Positions 25,581 to 34,743 of a stretch of 59,775 bases of DNA are shown one piece after another. The notes beneath the pieces were generated by a model that was not told the DNA's origin, made no database searches, and saw only the letters and a list, made by a program, of their open reading frames with translations. The position numbers and the translations under genes are program-made. This stretch comes from Dawidia soli (lineage in GTDB: Bacteria > Bacteroidota > Bacteroidia > Cytophagales > Cyclobacteriaceae), in assembly GCF_018598185.1 (NCBI RefSeq), contig NZ_JAHESC010000045.1:1-59775 (forward strand), written 5' to 3'. The stretch's first letter is position 1. Every line of letters begins with the position of its first letter.

Positions 25581-25599
25581 GTGCTCGTGGATCGCGTTA

Positions 25600-27192
25600 T
25601 CAAAATATACTGTTGCGGCGCGAACGCGATGTGCGGGGCGCCGATCCGAACAGCATGCCAAATATACCGCGTACTACCTCGCGCCCTACTTGCTTCGCCA
25701 CGGGTGACGCCATGACTTCTTCGAAGGTGGATTTCTCACGGCGCGTGGACGTTGTGCGCCGCGCCGGTGCCTCCGCACGTTTTGCCGTTTTCTTTTCCGC
25801 CGCTTCCTGTTCTTCGGCTTCCTCCTGCAACGCTTCCATACGCTCGGTCAGTATTTCAAACGCGCTCTGCGGATCAACGGGATCTTTATACTTTTTGTAC
25901 AGATCCGACTGCCCCAGCAGCTGATTGTACTCTTCTGTCGTAAGCGGCCCCATGAATGATGCCGGCGGCGAGAGGTGTGCCACGACCGTCTCTGTGGGGA
26001 TACCCTTCTCGTTCAGCACGGTAATAAAGGCCTGGCCGGTGCCAAGCTGTGTAAACTGCTGCTCCATGTCGTAGAAGGCCGACTTGGGAAAGGTCTTGAT
26101 CGTTTCGCGCAAGGCCTTGGCATCGTTGGGGGTAAAAGCCCGGATCACGTGCTGCACGCGGTTGCCGAGCTGCGCGAGCACGGACGCTGGTATATCCTGT
26201 GTCACCTGCGTACAAAAGAATACCCCCACACCTTTGGAGCGGATGAGGCGGATGATCTGGTCGATCTGATCCAGAAATACTTTGGGAGCGTCTTTAAACA
26301 GCAGGTGCGCTTCGTCGAGAAAGAACACCAGCTTGGGTTTGTCGAGGTCGCCGGCCTCGGGCATGCGCTGATAGATCTCTACCAGCAGCGCCAGCAGGAA
26401 CGTAGAAAATATAGCAGGCTGGTGCTGCACATCGGATACGTTGAGTAAACTGATAACGCCGCGGCCGTCTACCTTCTCAAAGAGATCTTCGATATCGAAC
26501 GATGTTTCGCCGAAGAGCTGATCGATACCCTGCTGCTCGAGGGCGACAATCTTGCGCAAGATGGTGCTGGCGGTGGCCGAAGAGATCTTGCCGTAATCAC
26601 TTTTGATCTCGGCCGCACCGGGACCTTCCGTCAGGTGGTTGAGTACCTTCTTCAGGTCTTTGAAATCGACGATGGGCAACGACTTGTCATCAGCATATTT
26701 GAAGAGAATGTTCAGCACCCCCGACTGTGTTTCGTTCAGCTCCAGGATCTTGGCGAGCAAGGCGGGGCCGAACTCTGTCACGGTGGCCCGCATTTGCGCA
26801 CCCAGTTTGCCGCTGAGCGAGTATAGCTCTACCGGAAAGCCCGTAGGGGTATAGTGGATACCGATCGCCTGCGCGCGCTCGGTGATCTTGTCGTTCACGA
26901 GGCCTTCCTTGGCCATGCCCGAAAGGTCGCCCTTCATGTCGGGCATGAACACCGACACCCCGGCCGCGGAGAGCTGCTCGGCCATGAGCTGCAGCGTGCG
27001 GGTCTTTCCAGAACCGGTAGCCCCGGTGACCAGGCCGTGGCGGTTCATCATACGCAGCGGCAGGTTTACTTTGGCGGCTCCGCAAACCTCGCTCTGATAA
27101 ACGCCGGCGCCGAGACAAATAGACGGCAGGCTGGTGGTGTACGCTTGGGTGATGGCTTCAATGAATTTCTCCTGAGACATAGGAAAGGACAA
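25600..27192 (-). CDS. HerA-like ATPase, DUF853 (YjgR) family
   Basis: 530 residues. Walker A is GLVTGATGSGKTRTLQ near residue 56, and Walker B is KLVFFLDEAHLLF near residue 291, followed by CTQVTQDIP and the arginine-finger region. The family belongs to the HerA/FtsK pumping ATPases; DUF853 members are widespread but their substrate is not established. The C-terminal 80 residues are Glu/Lys/Arg-rich and probably disordered, ending in a basic stretch. It forms a pair with the acidic 153-residue protein. Start at the first Met is taken; Met5 is possible. Confidence 0.85.
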   Translation of the reverse strand: MSFPMSQEKFIEAITQAYTTSLPSICLGAGVYQSEVCGAAKVNLPLRMMNRHGLVTGATGSGKTRTLQLMAEQLSAAGVSVFMPDMKGDLSGMAKEGLVNDKITERAQAIGIHYTPTGFPVELYSLSGKLGAQMRATVTEFGPALLAKILELNETQSGVLNILFKYADDKSLPIVDFKDLKKVLNHLTEGPGAAEIKSDYGKISSATASTILRKIVALEQQGIDQLFGETSFDIEDLFEKVDGRGVISLLNVSDVQHQPAIFSTFLLALLVEIYQRMPEAGDLDKPKLVFFLDEAHLLFKDAPKVFLDQIDQIIRLIRSKGVGVFFCTQVTQDIPASVLAQLGNRVQHVIRAFTPNDAKALRETIKTFPKSAFYDMEQQFTQLGTGQAFITVLNEKGIPTETVVAHLSPPASFMGPLTTEEYNQLLGQSDLYKKYKDPVDPQSAFEILTERMEALQEEAEEQEAAEKKTAKRAEAPARRTTSTRREKSTFEEVMASPVAKQVGREVVRGIFGMLFGSAPRTSRSRRNSIF

Positions 27193-27225
27193 GTTTTACG
27201 CAATTTAAAACTATCGGATCAGGCG

Positions 27226-27258
27226 AAAAGAAAAAGGCCCGGAGTTTTCAGGCCTTTT
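27226..27258 (-). terminator. Intrinsic terminator after the DUF3078 gene
   Basis: AAAAGGCC (27232-27239) pairs with GGCCTTTT (27251-27258), with a U-rich tail on the minus strand, between the DUF3078 stop and the ATPase start. Confidence 0.75.
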
Positions 27259-27281
27259 CCATGCTTATGGAGGGGTGTGCG

Positions 27282-28214
27282 CTATTTGGGATCCGCGTAA
27301 TTTTGGAACGTGTAGGCAAACCCGAAGTTAAATAACTGGCTGACCTGCGCCCCGCTGTCCTGGTCGTAGTCGTAAAGCAGAATACCCCCCAGGCCCACGG
27401 TAATAAAACGGTTGACCTTGGCATTGAACATGAGGTCGAGGCGGTGGTCGATGGTCTTCAGCTCGAGGGTCTCATAGTTAGCATACATGAGGTAGCGCCA
27501 CTTGAAGTTGAGGTTGGTGGCTATGTTCTTGTCGAACTCGGCCAGCATCTGAAAGGCCAGCCACTCAAAGCGGGTAGTCTCCCCTACCTCCACGCCATAG
27601 GGTGCGATGGAGTCTACCGCGTCGAAGCGGCCATTGTTATCGTTCACGATCGTAACGCGCGGTGCGAAGGGTGACACACGTACTTTAAAATAGGTAGTCG
27701 GGTGATATTCAAGACCCCAGGCCGAGGTGGCGTATGCCGGGGCGAGGAAGTCAGAGATGAGCGAGGCTTGTTCGAGGCCGGCGGCATCTTTGTCGTATTT
27801 ATAGCCGGGGGCGAACTGCGACAGAAAGTTGAGGGAGGTGAATACGTCCCAGTACTTACTGATGTTGTAGCCGTATTTGGTATCGAGGAAGATGCGGTCT
27901 ACCGTCTTACGGTAACCCTGGCCGCTGTTCTTCACAAAGCCGTGAAGCAGGTCGATCTCGTTGTCCCACGTGTCCCGCCCCTTTTTGTAGCCGGCCTTGT
28001 AGTTGAAGGCAGCGTTAAACCCGATGGAGTTCACCCCGCCGGCCTTCCAGTTGGAAGAGAAGGACGCCTGGTTTACGTTGGCGTTAAAGAGGAGCTTCTT
28101 TTTCCAGGGCGAGAGGGTGTCGGGCTTTACAATCTGCCCGATTACGGGTCCGGATAAAAGAAGACAAAAAATAAACAAAGCCAGGCTCAGGCGTGCAAAC
28201 ACATCCTTTTTCAT
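27282..28214 (-). CDS. DUF3078 outer-membrane protein
   Basis: 310 residues with a signal peptide (LALFIFCLLLSGPVIGQ). The mature part alternates polar and aromatic residues in short strands and ends with FGFAYTFQNYADPK-like strand, as in outer-membrane beta-barrels. The opening PWKKKLLFNANVNQASFSSNW is the characteristic DUF3078 start. The family is common in Bacteroidota; no substrate is known. It has its own terminator. Confidence 0.85.
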   Translation of the reverse strand: MKKDVFARLSLALFIFCLLLSGPVIGQIVKPDTLSPWKKKLLFNANVNQASFSSNWKAGGVNSIGFNAAFNYKAGYKKGRDTWDNEIDLLHGFVKNSGQGYRKTVDRIFLDTKYGYNISKYWDVFTSLNFLSQFAPGYKYDKDAAGLEQASLISDFLAPAYATSAWGLEYHPTTYFKVRVSPFAPRVTIVNDNNGRFDAVDSIAPYGVEVGETTRFEWLAFQMLAEFDKNIATNLNFKWRYLMYANYETLELKTIDHRLDLMFNAKVNRFITVGLGGILLYDYDQDSGAQVSQLFNFGFAYTFQNYADPK

Positions 28215-28266
28215 ACTGTAATGGGTTTTGATCGAAAATTATCAATTAAAACCGTACCAGGGAAAC

Positions 28267-28683
28267 TCAGATATTGTTTAGTTTGATCTCGTCCAGCGCA
28301 ACTTCCGTCAGCGGTTTGGTGATAAACTTAATGACGTGATTGTTGTTTACGATCTTATCGATGTCGCGCTTGTTGTCCGAGCTTGACAGGATGATGACCT
28401 TACACTTGTTGCGCACCAGTTCGTTGAATTTCTCGAACTCGTACAGGAATACAAAGCCATCTACGATCGGCATGTTGATGTCGAGAAAGATCAGGCTGGG
28501 CAGGTTGTCGGGAATGTTTTGATTTTCACGCAAGTAGTCTAATGCTGCCTTTCCGGATCCTTTCACTTCCACACGCTTGGCAAACCTGGTGATCTCAATG
28601 ATACGCTTGCTGATAAAGTTATCAGTGTCGTTATCATCCACAAGCATTACCAGGTCTATGGCTTTAATATCTGTTTGCATCAA
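28267..28683 (-). CDS. Single-domain response regulator
   Basis: 138 residues, only a receiver domain. MLVDDNDTDNFI has the acidic pair, IFLDINMPIVDGF the phosphoacceptor Asp near residue 68, SSS the switch Thr/Ser, and FITKPL the conserved Lys. DINMP and the lack of an output domain are typical of Bacteroidota CheY-like or phosphorelay receivers. No kinase is adjacent. A TAnnTTTG element lies 47 bp upstream. Confidence 0.9.
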   Translation of the reverse strand: MMQTDIKAIDLVMLVDDNDTDNFISKRIIEITRFAKRVEVKGSGKAALDYLRENQNIPDNLPSLIFLDINMPIVDGFVFLYEFEKFNELVRNKCKVIILSSSDNKRDIDKIVNNNHVIKFITKPLTEVALDEIKLNNI

Positions 28684-28729
28684 TGGTCAGGTAAATCTGT
28701 CTACACATCCTTTAATATAACACGAATCA

Positions 28730-28737
28730 CAAAAATA
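28730..28737 (-). promoter_or_regulatory. -7 promoter element of the receiver gene
   Basis: Minus-strand TATTTTTG fits TAnnTTTG and would give a leader of about 40 nt. It lies in AT-rich DNA, so a chance match is possible. Confidence 0.35.
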
Positions 28738-28822
28738 TCCTTTTTTGCAATATTTGAGAACCCGTAGCACAATTTCCAGAAAAGACGTAATAAATAGGGG
28801 AAAAAAGTTAAAAAAAGGTTTA

Positions 28823-30805
28823 TCACTTTTGCTGGATCCGAAGCTTCTCTCCCACCGACAGGGAGAAGTCTTTTTTGTTGTTCCACTCCATCAGCTCCTT
28901 GATTGTCACGCCATACTTGCGGGCGATCCCGTACAATGTGTCGGTGGCTTTCACCTCATGAGTCACCTCGGTCACAGGCGTATTGGTTGTTTCAACACCC
29001 GCTGCCGCGGCGGGCGCTGGTGTATTCTCGACAGCCGGGACCGTGTCTTTGAGCCGTAGTACCTGACCCGGCTTGATGCTCTCCTGCAGGTTGAGGTTAT
29101 TCAGGTTGACCAGGTCCATTACCCCCATGTTGTATTGACGGGCAATGGCGTAGAGGGTCTCCTTGGGTTGTATGGTGTGTGTATCAGGCACAGTTATCAC
29201 CACGGGTTCAGTCGCAACCGGTTTCACCGCCGCGCTGTCAGCCGGGGCCGGTACTTCCACGCGCGCTGGCAGCAATACCTTGGCCGAGTCGATGGCTTCG
29301 GTCGCAGCCCGGGCCGTGTCTGCCAGCGGTGCCGACGCGCTATCCACGGATTGTATAGTGTTTACGGACACAGGTGGTGTAACCGCAGCCGGCACCTCCG
29401 TCCCCGTGGCGGGCGTGGGGGTCGTTACAACCGTAACCGGTGTCGTTGTTGTGACGATCGGCGTCTGAGTTTTGCCTTCGGTGGGGTCTACACCCCAGGC
29501 AAATGTTTGCGATTTGTCGATTTCGATAGGCCTCGTATCGGCCGGTATCTTATCGGCGTCTTTTGGCTTGCGCGCAGACAGCCACAAGGTCATACCGGGC
29601 TTGAGATCACGATCAGACTCGATGCGATTATACCGTTTGAGCTTCTTCACCTGCACGCCGTACTGTTGACTGACACTCCACAGATTATCCCCAGCCTGTA
29701 CGGTATGATATGCTTTGTCGGCACGGGCGCGCTTCTTACCTAACAGGTATGTCCGACCGGCGACGAGAGAACCCGCATTGTCCAGATCGTTCCATTTCAT
29801 AAACGCTCCTACCGCTACGCCTGCACGCCCAGCCAATTGAGCCGCGCCTTCACCTTGCCTGGCTTCTATGACCGGGATACCGTTGACCTTGCGACGGGTC
29901 TCTTTTTGAGCCGAAACAGATGTACTATTTTTGCCCGTCTCACCAGCTTTTGAAGCTATGGTATTGTCCGGTAACCGGATTTCTCCGGTATTTCCCTTCA
30001 CAGGAATGACGATCACATAGGTACGATCGCTTGGAATGTCGCCCGATTTCGTCCATTTATTATATAGCTTCAGCTCCTCTTCGTTGACCGATACCTCCTT
30101 GGCAAAGTCGCTCAGGGACGTCTTGTTTTGACTATCGTAGGTCAGCGCTTTGATCTGCCCCTCGCCTTTGACCATGTCCTCGAAGGCCACTTTGTGCGCC
30201 AGGTATTTCTTTACGTACCAGTATGTCTTGCTGGTGATCTCCATGCTGCGGGCACCGGGCTGACTGTCTTTCTCGCTGCGCATAACGGCACCGGCCCCCA
30301 TTTGGTAAGCTTGCAGCGCATAGATCCAGTTGTTAAAGTAGGTATTGTTCTTTTTGAAGTAACGCGCGGCCGCGCGGCTGGAAGAAGCGATGTTCATGCG
30401 TTCATCGATCTGCTTGTCTACACGCAGGCCCATCTCCATGGCGGTAAAGTCCTTGAACTGCCAGAAGCCGACGGCGTTCGATACAGACACAGCATCGGCG
30501 ATCAGCGCGCTCTCTTGCAGGGCCAGGTATTTAAAGTCGTCGGGTACATTTTCTTCCGCAAAGATCTTTTCGATGATCGGGAAATAGGTCTTTGCCCGTT
30601 CTACTTTAATATTGTGATGCCGGGGTGATTGGGTAAGCGCATCTACATCCTTCTGTATTTCGCGGCGTGCATCATCGCGGATCGTCAACGTGATGCCGGC
30701 GAAGGCCATCTTGTGCGGAACCTGAGGTGTCGGAGTCGTCGTCTGCGCCGCTACGGTATACGATACCGCAAAAAATAGCGCGAAGAGTGATCGCATCATA
30801 GTCAA
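28823..30805 (-). CDS. Membrane-bound lytic murein transglycosylase with LysM repeats (MltD-like)
   Basis: 660 residues. Signal peptide, then an SLT domain (about 70-215): YLALQESALIADAVS carries the catalytic Glu, followed by NAVGFWQFK and the YALQAYQMGAGAV motif. Three clear LysM domains follow (near 366-410, 545-590 and 612-656; e.g. HTVQAGDNLWSVSQQYG), linked by Pro/Thr/Ala-rich stretches. The enzyme cleaves the MurNAc-GlcNAc bond of peptidoglycan with formation of 1,6-anhydroMurNAc; LysM anchors it to the wall. Followed closely by the receiver gene on the same strand, but spacing (139 bp) suggests a separate unit. Confidence 0.92.
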   Translation of the reverse strand: MTMMRSLFALFFAVSYTVAAQTTTPTPQVPHKMAFAGITLTIRDDARREIQKDVDALTQSPRHHNIKVERAKTYFPIIEKIFAEENVPDDFKYLALQESALIADAVSVSNAVGFWQFKDFTAMEMGLRVDKQIDERMNIASSSRAAARYFKKNNTYFNNWIYALQAYQMGAGAVMRSEKDSQPGARSMEITSKTYWYVKKYLAHKVAFEDMVKGEGQIKALTYDSQNKTSLSDFAKEVSVNEEELKLYNKWTKSGDIPSDRTYVIVIPVKGNTGEIRLPDNTIASKAGETGKNSTSVSAQKETRRKVNGIPVIEARQGEGAAQLAGRAGVAVGAFMKWNDLDNAGSLVAGRTYLLGKKRARADKAYHTVQAGDNLWSVSQQYGVQVKKLKRYNRIESDRDLKPGMTLWLSARKPKDADKIPADTRPIEIDKSQTFAWGVDPTEGKTQTPIVTTTTPVTVVTTPTPATGTEVPAAVTPPVSVNTIQSVDSASAPLADTARAATEAIDSAKVLLPARVEVPAPADSAAVKPVATEPVVITVPDTHTIQPKETLYAIARQYNMGVMDLVNLNNLNLQESIKPGQVLRLKDTVPAVENTPAPAAAAGVETTNTPVTEVTHEVKATDTLYGIARKYGVTIKELMEWNNKKDFSLSVGEKLRIQQK

Positions 30806-30822
30806 GAAGAGATTAAAAAGTT

Positions 30823-31464
30823 TTACAAAGATACTTTTCTCAACAACATAATACCATCCCGAACCGGAAGAAGTACGTTTTCCACCCGTGGATCGGCATG
30901 GATCTTTCGATTAAACTCCTGTATGGCCCGGGTGTCCTTGTCTGTTTTCTCGTCCAGCACCTTGCCGTCGCGCAGCACATTGTCGGCCAGGATAAATCCG
31001 CCGGGGCGTACTTTGCCGATCACCAGATCGTAGTACTTGCTGTAGCGCTCTTTATCCGCATCGATAAACACCAGGTCGAAGACCTCGTCGATGCCGGGAA
31101 GGAGTGTGCCGGCATCGCCGATCCGATAATCGATGGCATCTTGTAATCCCGCGTCGGCAATGTATTTCCGCACGCGTTCTTCCAGCTCTTCGTTGATATC
31201 GAGCGTGATGACCTTGCCCTGCGGCGCCAGTCCTTCTGCCAGGCACAGCGCAGAGTAGCCGGTATACGTACCGATCTCGAGTACGCGATCGGGACGGATC
31301 ATGGCGCTGATCATCGCCAGCAGTCGTCCCTGCAAGTGCCCGGATAACATGCGCGGCATCATCACCTGCGCATGCGTGTCGCGGTTAATGCGTTTCAGCA
31401 GCGGGTTCTCTTCGCTGGTATGTTGCTCGGCGTATTGTTGGATGGCTTCGTTCAGGATGTTCAT
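30823..31464 (-). CDS. O-methyltransferase, class I SAM-dependent
   Basis: 213 residues, the catechol-O-methyltransferase-like bacterial family. VLEIGTYTGYSALCLAEGL is motif I near residue 62, VITLDINEE the acidic strand-2 end, and FIDADKERYSKYYD the metal-binding Asp region near 145, with ILADNVLRDGKV after it. It methylates a hydroxyl with Mg2+; the natural substrate is not known. It starts the run of minus-strand genes ending at the transglycosylase, which lies 17 bp downstream, so the two may be co-transcribed. Confidence 0.9.
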   Translation of the reverse strand: MNILNEAIQQYAEQHTSEENPLLKRINRDTHAQVMMPRMLSGHLQGRLLAMISAMIRPDRVLEIGTYTGYSALCLAEGLAPQGKVITLDINEELEERVRKYIADAGLQDAIDYRIGDAGTLLPGIDEVFDLVFIDADKERYSKYYDLVIGKVRPGGFILADNVLRDGKVLDEKTDKDTRAIQEFNRKIHADPRVENVLLPVRDGIMLLRKVSL

Positions 31465-31498
31465 GGGGGTGTCTGGTCTGGCTTCGTGGCGGCTCCGT

Positions 31499-32731
31499 TT
31501 ACGCAGGAAGCATGGTGAGGTAGCTGAGCCGCTTTTCGTTAAATATATGGTGAGCTACCTCCTGCAGTTTTAACGACGTAGTACGGTCGATCATATCAAA
31601 CACCTCTTCTAATTTGGGCACGCGGTTATAAAGCAGCACGCTGCGCCCCATCATGAGCATGAGGTTGAGGTTATTCTCTTCCGACATGGCCAGTTGGCCT
31701 TTGATCTGCTCCTTCGCAGCCGCCAGCTGTGGTTTCGACAGCGGCTTCTCACGGAACTTCTCCAGCTCCTTTTTCACCAACGATATACACTTATCCAACT
31801 GGCGCGGCTCCGTACCAAAGAAGATGGCAAACATGCCGGTGTCTGAATAAGCCGTATAGTGCGCATCAACCCCGTATACCAGGCCGTGACGCTCGCGTAG
31901 CGACAGGTTGAGGCGTGAGTTCATGCCGGGGCCTCCCAGGATATTCGTCAGCACATAGAGCGGTATGCGGTGGTCGTGGTGAATGGGGTATGCATCGCCG
32001 CCGATGGCGCACTTGGCTTGTTTCACCATGCGCCGCAACTCCTGCTGTGCCGGCTTGTAATGGGCGAACTTCTTACGACGGCCGTTGCCACCGGCAGCTT
32101 TAAAGCCGCCGATGTATTTGTGCGCCAGGCGCTCGGCTTCTTCGAGTGTGATGTTACCCACACACGAGAAGACCACGCGCCGGGTATGAAGGTGATCCCG
32201 GAAGAACGACACGAAGTCTTTCTTACGGAAATTGCGAATGGTCTCTTCACGGCCCAGGATGTTCATGCCCATCGGGTGGTTCTTATAGATCACCGCCTCG
32301 AACTCATCTTGTAACGAGTCCTCCGGGCTGTCATGATACATCGCCATTTCTTCGAGAATAACACCTTTCTCTTTTTCGAGTTCCTTCTCGGGAAAGACAG
32401 AGCGAAAGGCGATGTCGCTCAGTACATCCACGGCCCGCTCGAAATATTCGCGGCGTGCCGAGGCGTAGAAGGCGATCTTTTCTTTATCGGTATAGGCATT
32501 GAGCTCGCCGCCCACGGCGTCGAGGCTGGTGATGATGTCGAGGGTATTTCGCTTTTTGGTGCCTTTAAAGGCCATATGCTCCCAAAAGTGAGCGATGCCC
32601 TGGTTGTCTAATGTTTCGTCACGGCTTCCGATGTCAAGGATCAGTCCACAGTGAACAATGGCTGTCGACACGATCTGCTGGTGAACCACGCGGATGCCGT
32701 TCGACAGGGTGAAAACGTTGCAATCTCTCAT
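31499..32731 (-). CDS. M16 family zinc peptidase
   Basis: 410 residues from the ATG at 32729-32731 (MRDCNVFTLSNGIRVV); the longer frame adds a basic stretch with no family match. The inverted zinc motif HFWEH is at residues 48-52, with the third ligand Glu in EKEKGVILEEMAMYHD. Two M16 domains are present: catalytic N-terminal and structural C-terminal half (LRERHGLVYGVDAHYTAYSD near 290). The family includes mitochondrial processing peptidase-like and PqqL/pitrilysin enzymes. A single-chain two-domain form such as this works as a homodimer. O-methyltransferase gene follows 34 bp downstream. Confidence 0.9.
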   Translation of the reverse strand: MRDCNVFTLSNGIRVVHQQIVSTAIVHCGLILDIGSRDETLDNQGIAHFWEHMAFKGTKKRNTLDIITSLDAVGGELNAYTDKEKIAFYASARREYFERAVDVLSDIAFRSVFPEKELEKEKGVILEEMAMYHDSPEDSLQDEFEAVIYKNHPMGMNILGREETIRNFRKKDFVSFFRDHLHTRRVVFSCVGNITLEEAERLAHKYIGGFKAAGGNGRRKKFAHYKPAQQELRRMVKQAKCAIGGDAYPIHHDHRIPLYVLTNILGGPGMNSRLNLSLRERHGLVYGVDAHYTAYSDTGMFAIFFGTEPRQLDKCISLVKKELEKFREKPLSKPQLAAAKEQIKGQLAMSEENNLNLMLMMGRSVLLYNRVPKLEEVFDMIDRTTSLKLQEVAHHIFNEKRLSYLTMLPA

Positions 32732-32914
32732 AATGCTATTCGGTGCGAATTTAATCGTTTTGCGCAGCCTTCCACAGGATAGCCGCAATGGCTTATAACC
32801 CGTCCCAGGCGCGGACAGTTCCGCCCGGCTCCGGGCGAACATGAGGCATTCTTACCCCGTTTCCAGGCTGTTTTTGCGGAAATTACTGGCATATCCTTTG
32901 ACATCCTGCCTGTT

Positions 32915-33169
32915 ATGGAAACCTACAAAGTAAAGACCTGCTTCACCATTACGTTTACGGATGAGCAGTACACACGCGCCAGATACTATGTGGAGGACAT
33001 GAAACGCCACCCCAACCGCATTTTTTGGCGCGGCAAGGAGGGAAAGTCCGATGATGAGCTGATCATCGAACAGATTGCCCACCGCATCCTGTCGGGCTTT
33101 TACCACGACGACCCGATGGCAGCGTCCAAGCATATCATGCGTATGGATAGCTCTGTACAGCTGAAATAA
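32915..33169 (+). CDS. Small protein of unknown function
   Basis: 84 residues, METYKVKTCFTITFTDEQY. It begins with a beta strand then helix (ARYYVEDMKRHPN) and a basic loop (FWRGKEGKSDDEL). No signal peptide or membrane helix. The only plus-strand gene in this part of the window, convergent with the nucleoside phosphorylase (3 bp between ends) and divergent from the peptidase. I do not recognise a family; its length and clean start argue that it is real. Confidence 0.55.
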   Translation: METYKVKTCFTITFTDEQYTRARYYVEDMKRHPNRIFWRGKEGKSDDELIIEQIAHRILSGFYHDDPMAASKHIMRMDSSVQLK

Positions 33170-33172
33170 CTG

Positions 33173-34036
33173 TCAGAGGCTGTCGAGCACCTTTTTGATA
33201 AGGGGATCGATGACCTTGTTGGGGTCCTTGGCGAACTTGTTTTTGACGCGGTTTGCGATGATGGCGTTTACGCTAAGGGCCTCGTGCCCCAGCAGCCGGG
33301 CCATGGCATAGTAGCCGGCGGTCTCCATTTCAAAGTTGGTGAGCCAAAAGTCGCTGGCCTTGTGGTGGTAATAATACAGGTCCTCCAGCAGGCGTGGATA
33401 TTTGATCGGTGCACGTAAAATGCGCCCCTGTGGCGCGTAAAAGCCAGGGGTAGTTACCGTATTGCCGATGATCATGTCACCCCTGAATTGCTCTTGCAAC
33501 GTTTGCGACCCGCGAACGACGTATGGCTGGAAGGGCAACCCGATCTTTTCCTGGATGTCCCGGGCAAACGCCTCCTCCTGCTCGTCCAGGGTGAGGTTAT
33601 AAAAATGCATAAGGCTGTCAAAACCCACGGCATAGTCGGTCACCAGATGTGAGCCGACAGGGATGTCCTCCTGAAGTGCCCCCGATGTGCCGATGCGAAT
33701 GATCCGCAGTTTTTTGCGCCGGCCCCTGGGCTCGCGTGTCTTCAGGTCGACATTGACAAGCGCGTCGAGCTCCGTGAACAGGATCTCGATGTTGTCGGTG
33801 CCCATGCCGGTACTGATGACCGTGACTTTCTTTCCTTTATAGGTGCCGACGTGTGTGATGAATTCGCGCTTGTTCATCTCGAACTCAACGTCGTCGAAGT
33901 GCTCACTGACGCGGTACACGCGGCCGGGGTCGCCGACCGTAATGATCGTTTCGGACAGGTGTTTAGGCAGCAGGTTGAGATGGTATACACTGCCGTCGTC
34001 ATTAAGGATCAAATCGGTCTCTGAAATCCTGGCCAT
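33173..34036 (-). CDS. Nucleoside phosphorylase, uridine phosphorylase-like
   Basis: 287 residues, PNP/UDP family type I. ITVGDPGRVYRVSEHF near residue 32 holds the phosphate-binding Arg, ISTGMGTDNIEILFTEL near 73 and RIGTSGALQEDIPVGS near 115 are the family signature, and NFEMETAGYYAMARLLGHEA near 245 is the nucleoside-binding Met-Glu segment. It splits a nucleoside with phosphate to free base and pentose-1-phosphate in salvage. Which nucleoside cannot be told with certainty; FEMET fits uridine phosphorylase-like enzymes. The acetyltransferase gene ends 17 bp upstream. Confidence 0.88.
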   Translation of the reverse strand: MARISETDLILNDDGSVYHLNLLPKHLSETIITVGDPGRVYRVSEHFDDVEFEMNKREFITHVGTYKGKKVTVISTGMGTDNIEILFTELDALVNVDLKTREPRGRRKKLRIIRIGTSGALQEDIPVGSHLVTDYAVGFDSLMHFYNLTLDEQEEAFARDIQEKIGLPFQPYVVRGSQTLQEQFRGDMIIGNTVTTPGFYAPQGRILRAPIKYPRLLEDLYYYHHKASDFWLTNFEMETAGYYAMARLLGHEALSVNAIIANRVKNKFAKDPNKVIDPLIKKVLDSL

Positions 34037-34053
34037 ACCTACGCCTGCTATCG

Positions 34054-34692
34054 TCAGCTTCCTACTTTTTGCGCGGGATTTCCAAATACAGTTTCGCCGG
34101 CCTTCACAGGCGCTACGACCACCGAGCCGGCGCCTACGCGGGCTCCCTTGCCGATGGTGATACCACCGACCACTGTTACTCCCGCGCCGATGAAGGCTTC
34201 TTCTTCTACCTCTGTGCCTGCACCCAACACCGTACCCGCGCCGATCTGCACAAAGTCACCCACCTTTACTTCCGGGCCAATGATCGCACCGGCCTGTATG
34301 AGGCAGTGGTTGCCGATGCTGGTGCCTGCGCCGATCTTTGCGCCCTGGTCTATAAAGTTGCCGTGGCCCATATCGGCCGAGGTAGCGATGATGGTGGTAT
34401 TATGCACACCGTTGACAGGCTGCACGTGACGTACGTCTTGCAACATCTTGACAATGTTCTTACGCAGCTTGTTGTCGTCCAGCGCTACAAAGGCTTCGCA
34501 CTTTTTGCCGATAAGCTTTAGAAAGCCGTCGTCGTCGGTAGCGCCCAGTACGCTTACATTGTCGATCTCGGTGTTGTGTAGCTTCTTATTATCATCCAGG
34601 AAACAATACACGACATTTCCGTTCCCTTCAAAGATCTCACGGGCGGCACGCCCCAGTTGTGTTGCACCAAAAATAATAACCGGATTTTCCAT
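34054..34692 (-). CDS. NeuD-like sugar O-acetyltransferase (left-handed beta-helix)
   Basis: 212 residues. The N-terminal 90 residues form a Rossmann-like PglD_N domain (VIIFGATQLGRAAREIF), and the C-terminal 110 residues are hexapeptide repeats (GAKIGAGTSIGNHC, GAGTVLGAGTEVEEEAFIG) ending GAGSVVVAPVKAGETVFGN. This is the architecture of sialic-acid and bacillosamine acetyltransferases that modify surface sugars with acetyl-CoA. No other glycan genes lie next to it apart from the polytopic membrane protein downstream of 34744. Confidence 0.85.
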   Translation of the reverse strand: MENPVIIFGATQLGRAAREIFEGNGNVVYCFLDDNKKLHNTEIDNVSVLGATDDDGFLKLIGKKCEAFVALDDNKLRKNIVKMLQDVRHVQPVNGVHNTTIIATSADMGHGNFIDQGAKIGAGTSIGNHCLIQAGAIIGPEVKVGDFVQIGAGTVLGAGTEVEEEAFIGAGVTVVGGITIGKGARVGAGSVVVAPVKAGETVFGNPAQKVGS

Positions 34693-34743
34693 AATAACAG
34701 ATCAGATGGCAAAGGTAGGCGGATCGCTATACTTACCAAACGG

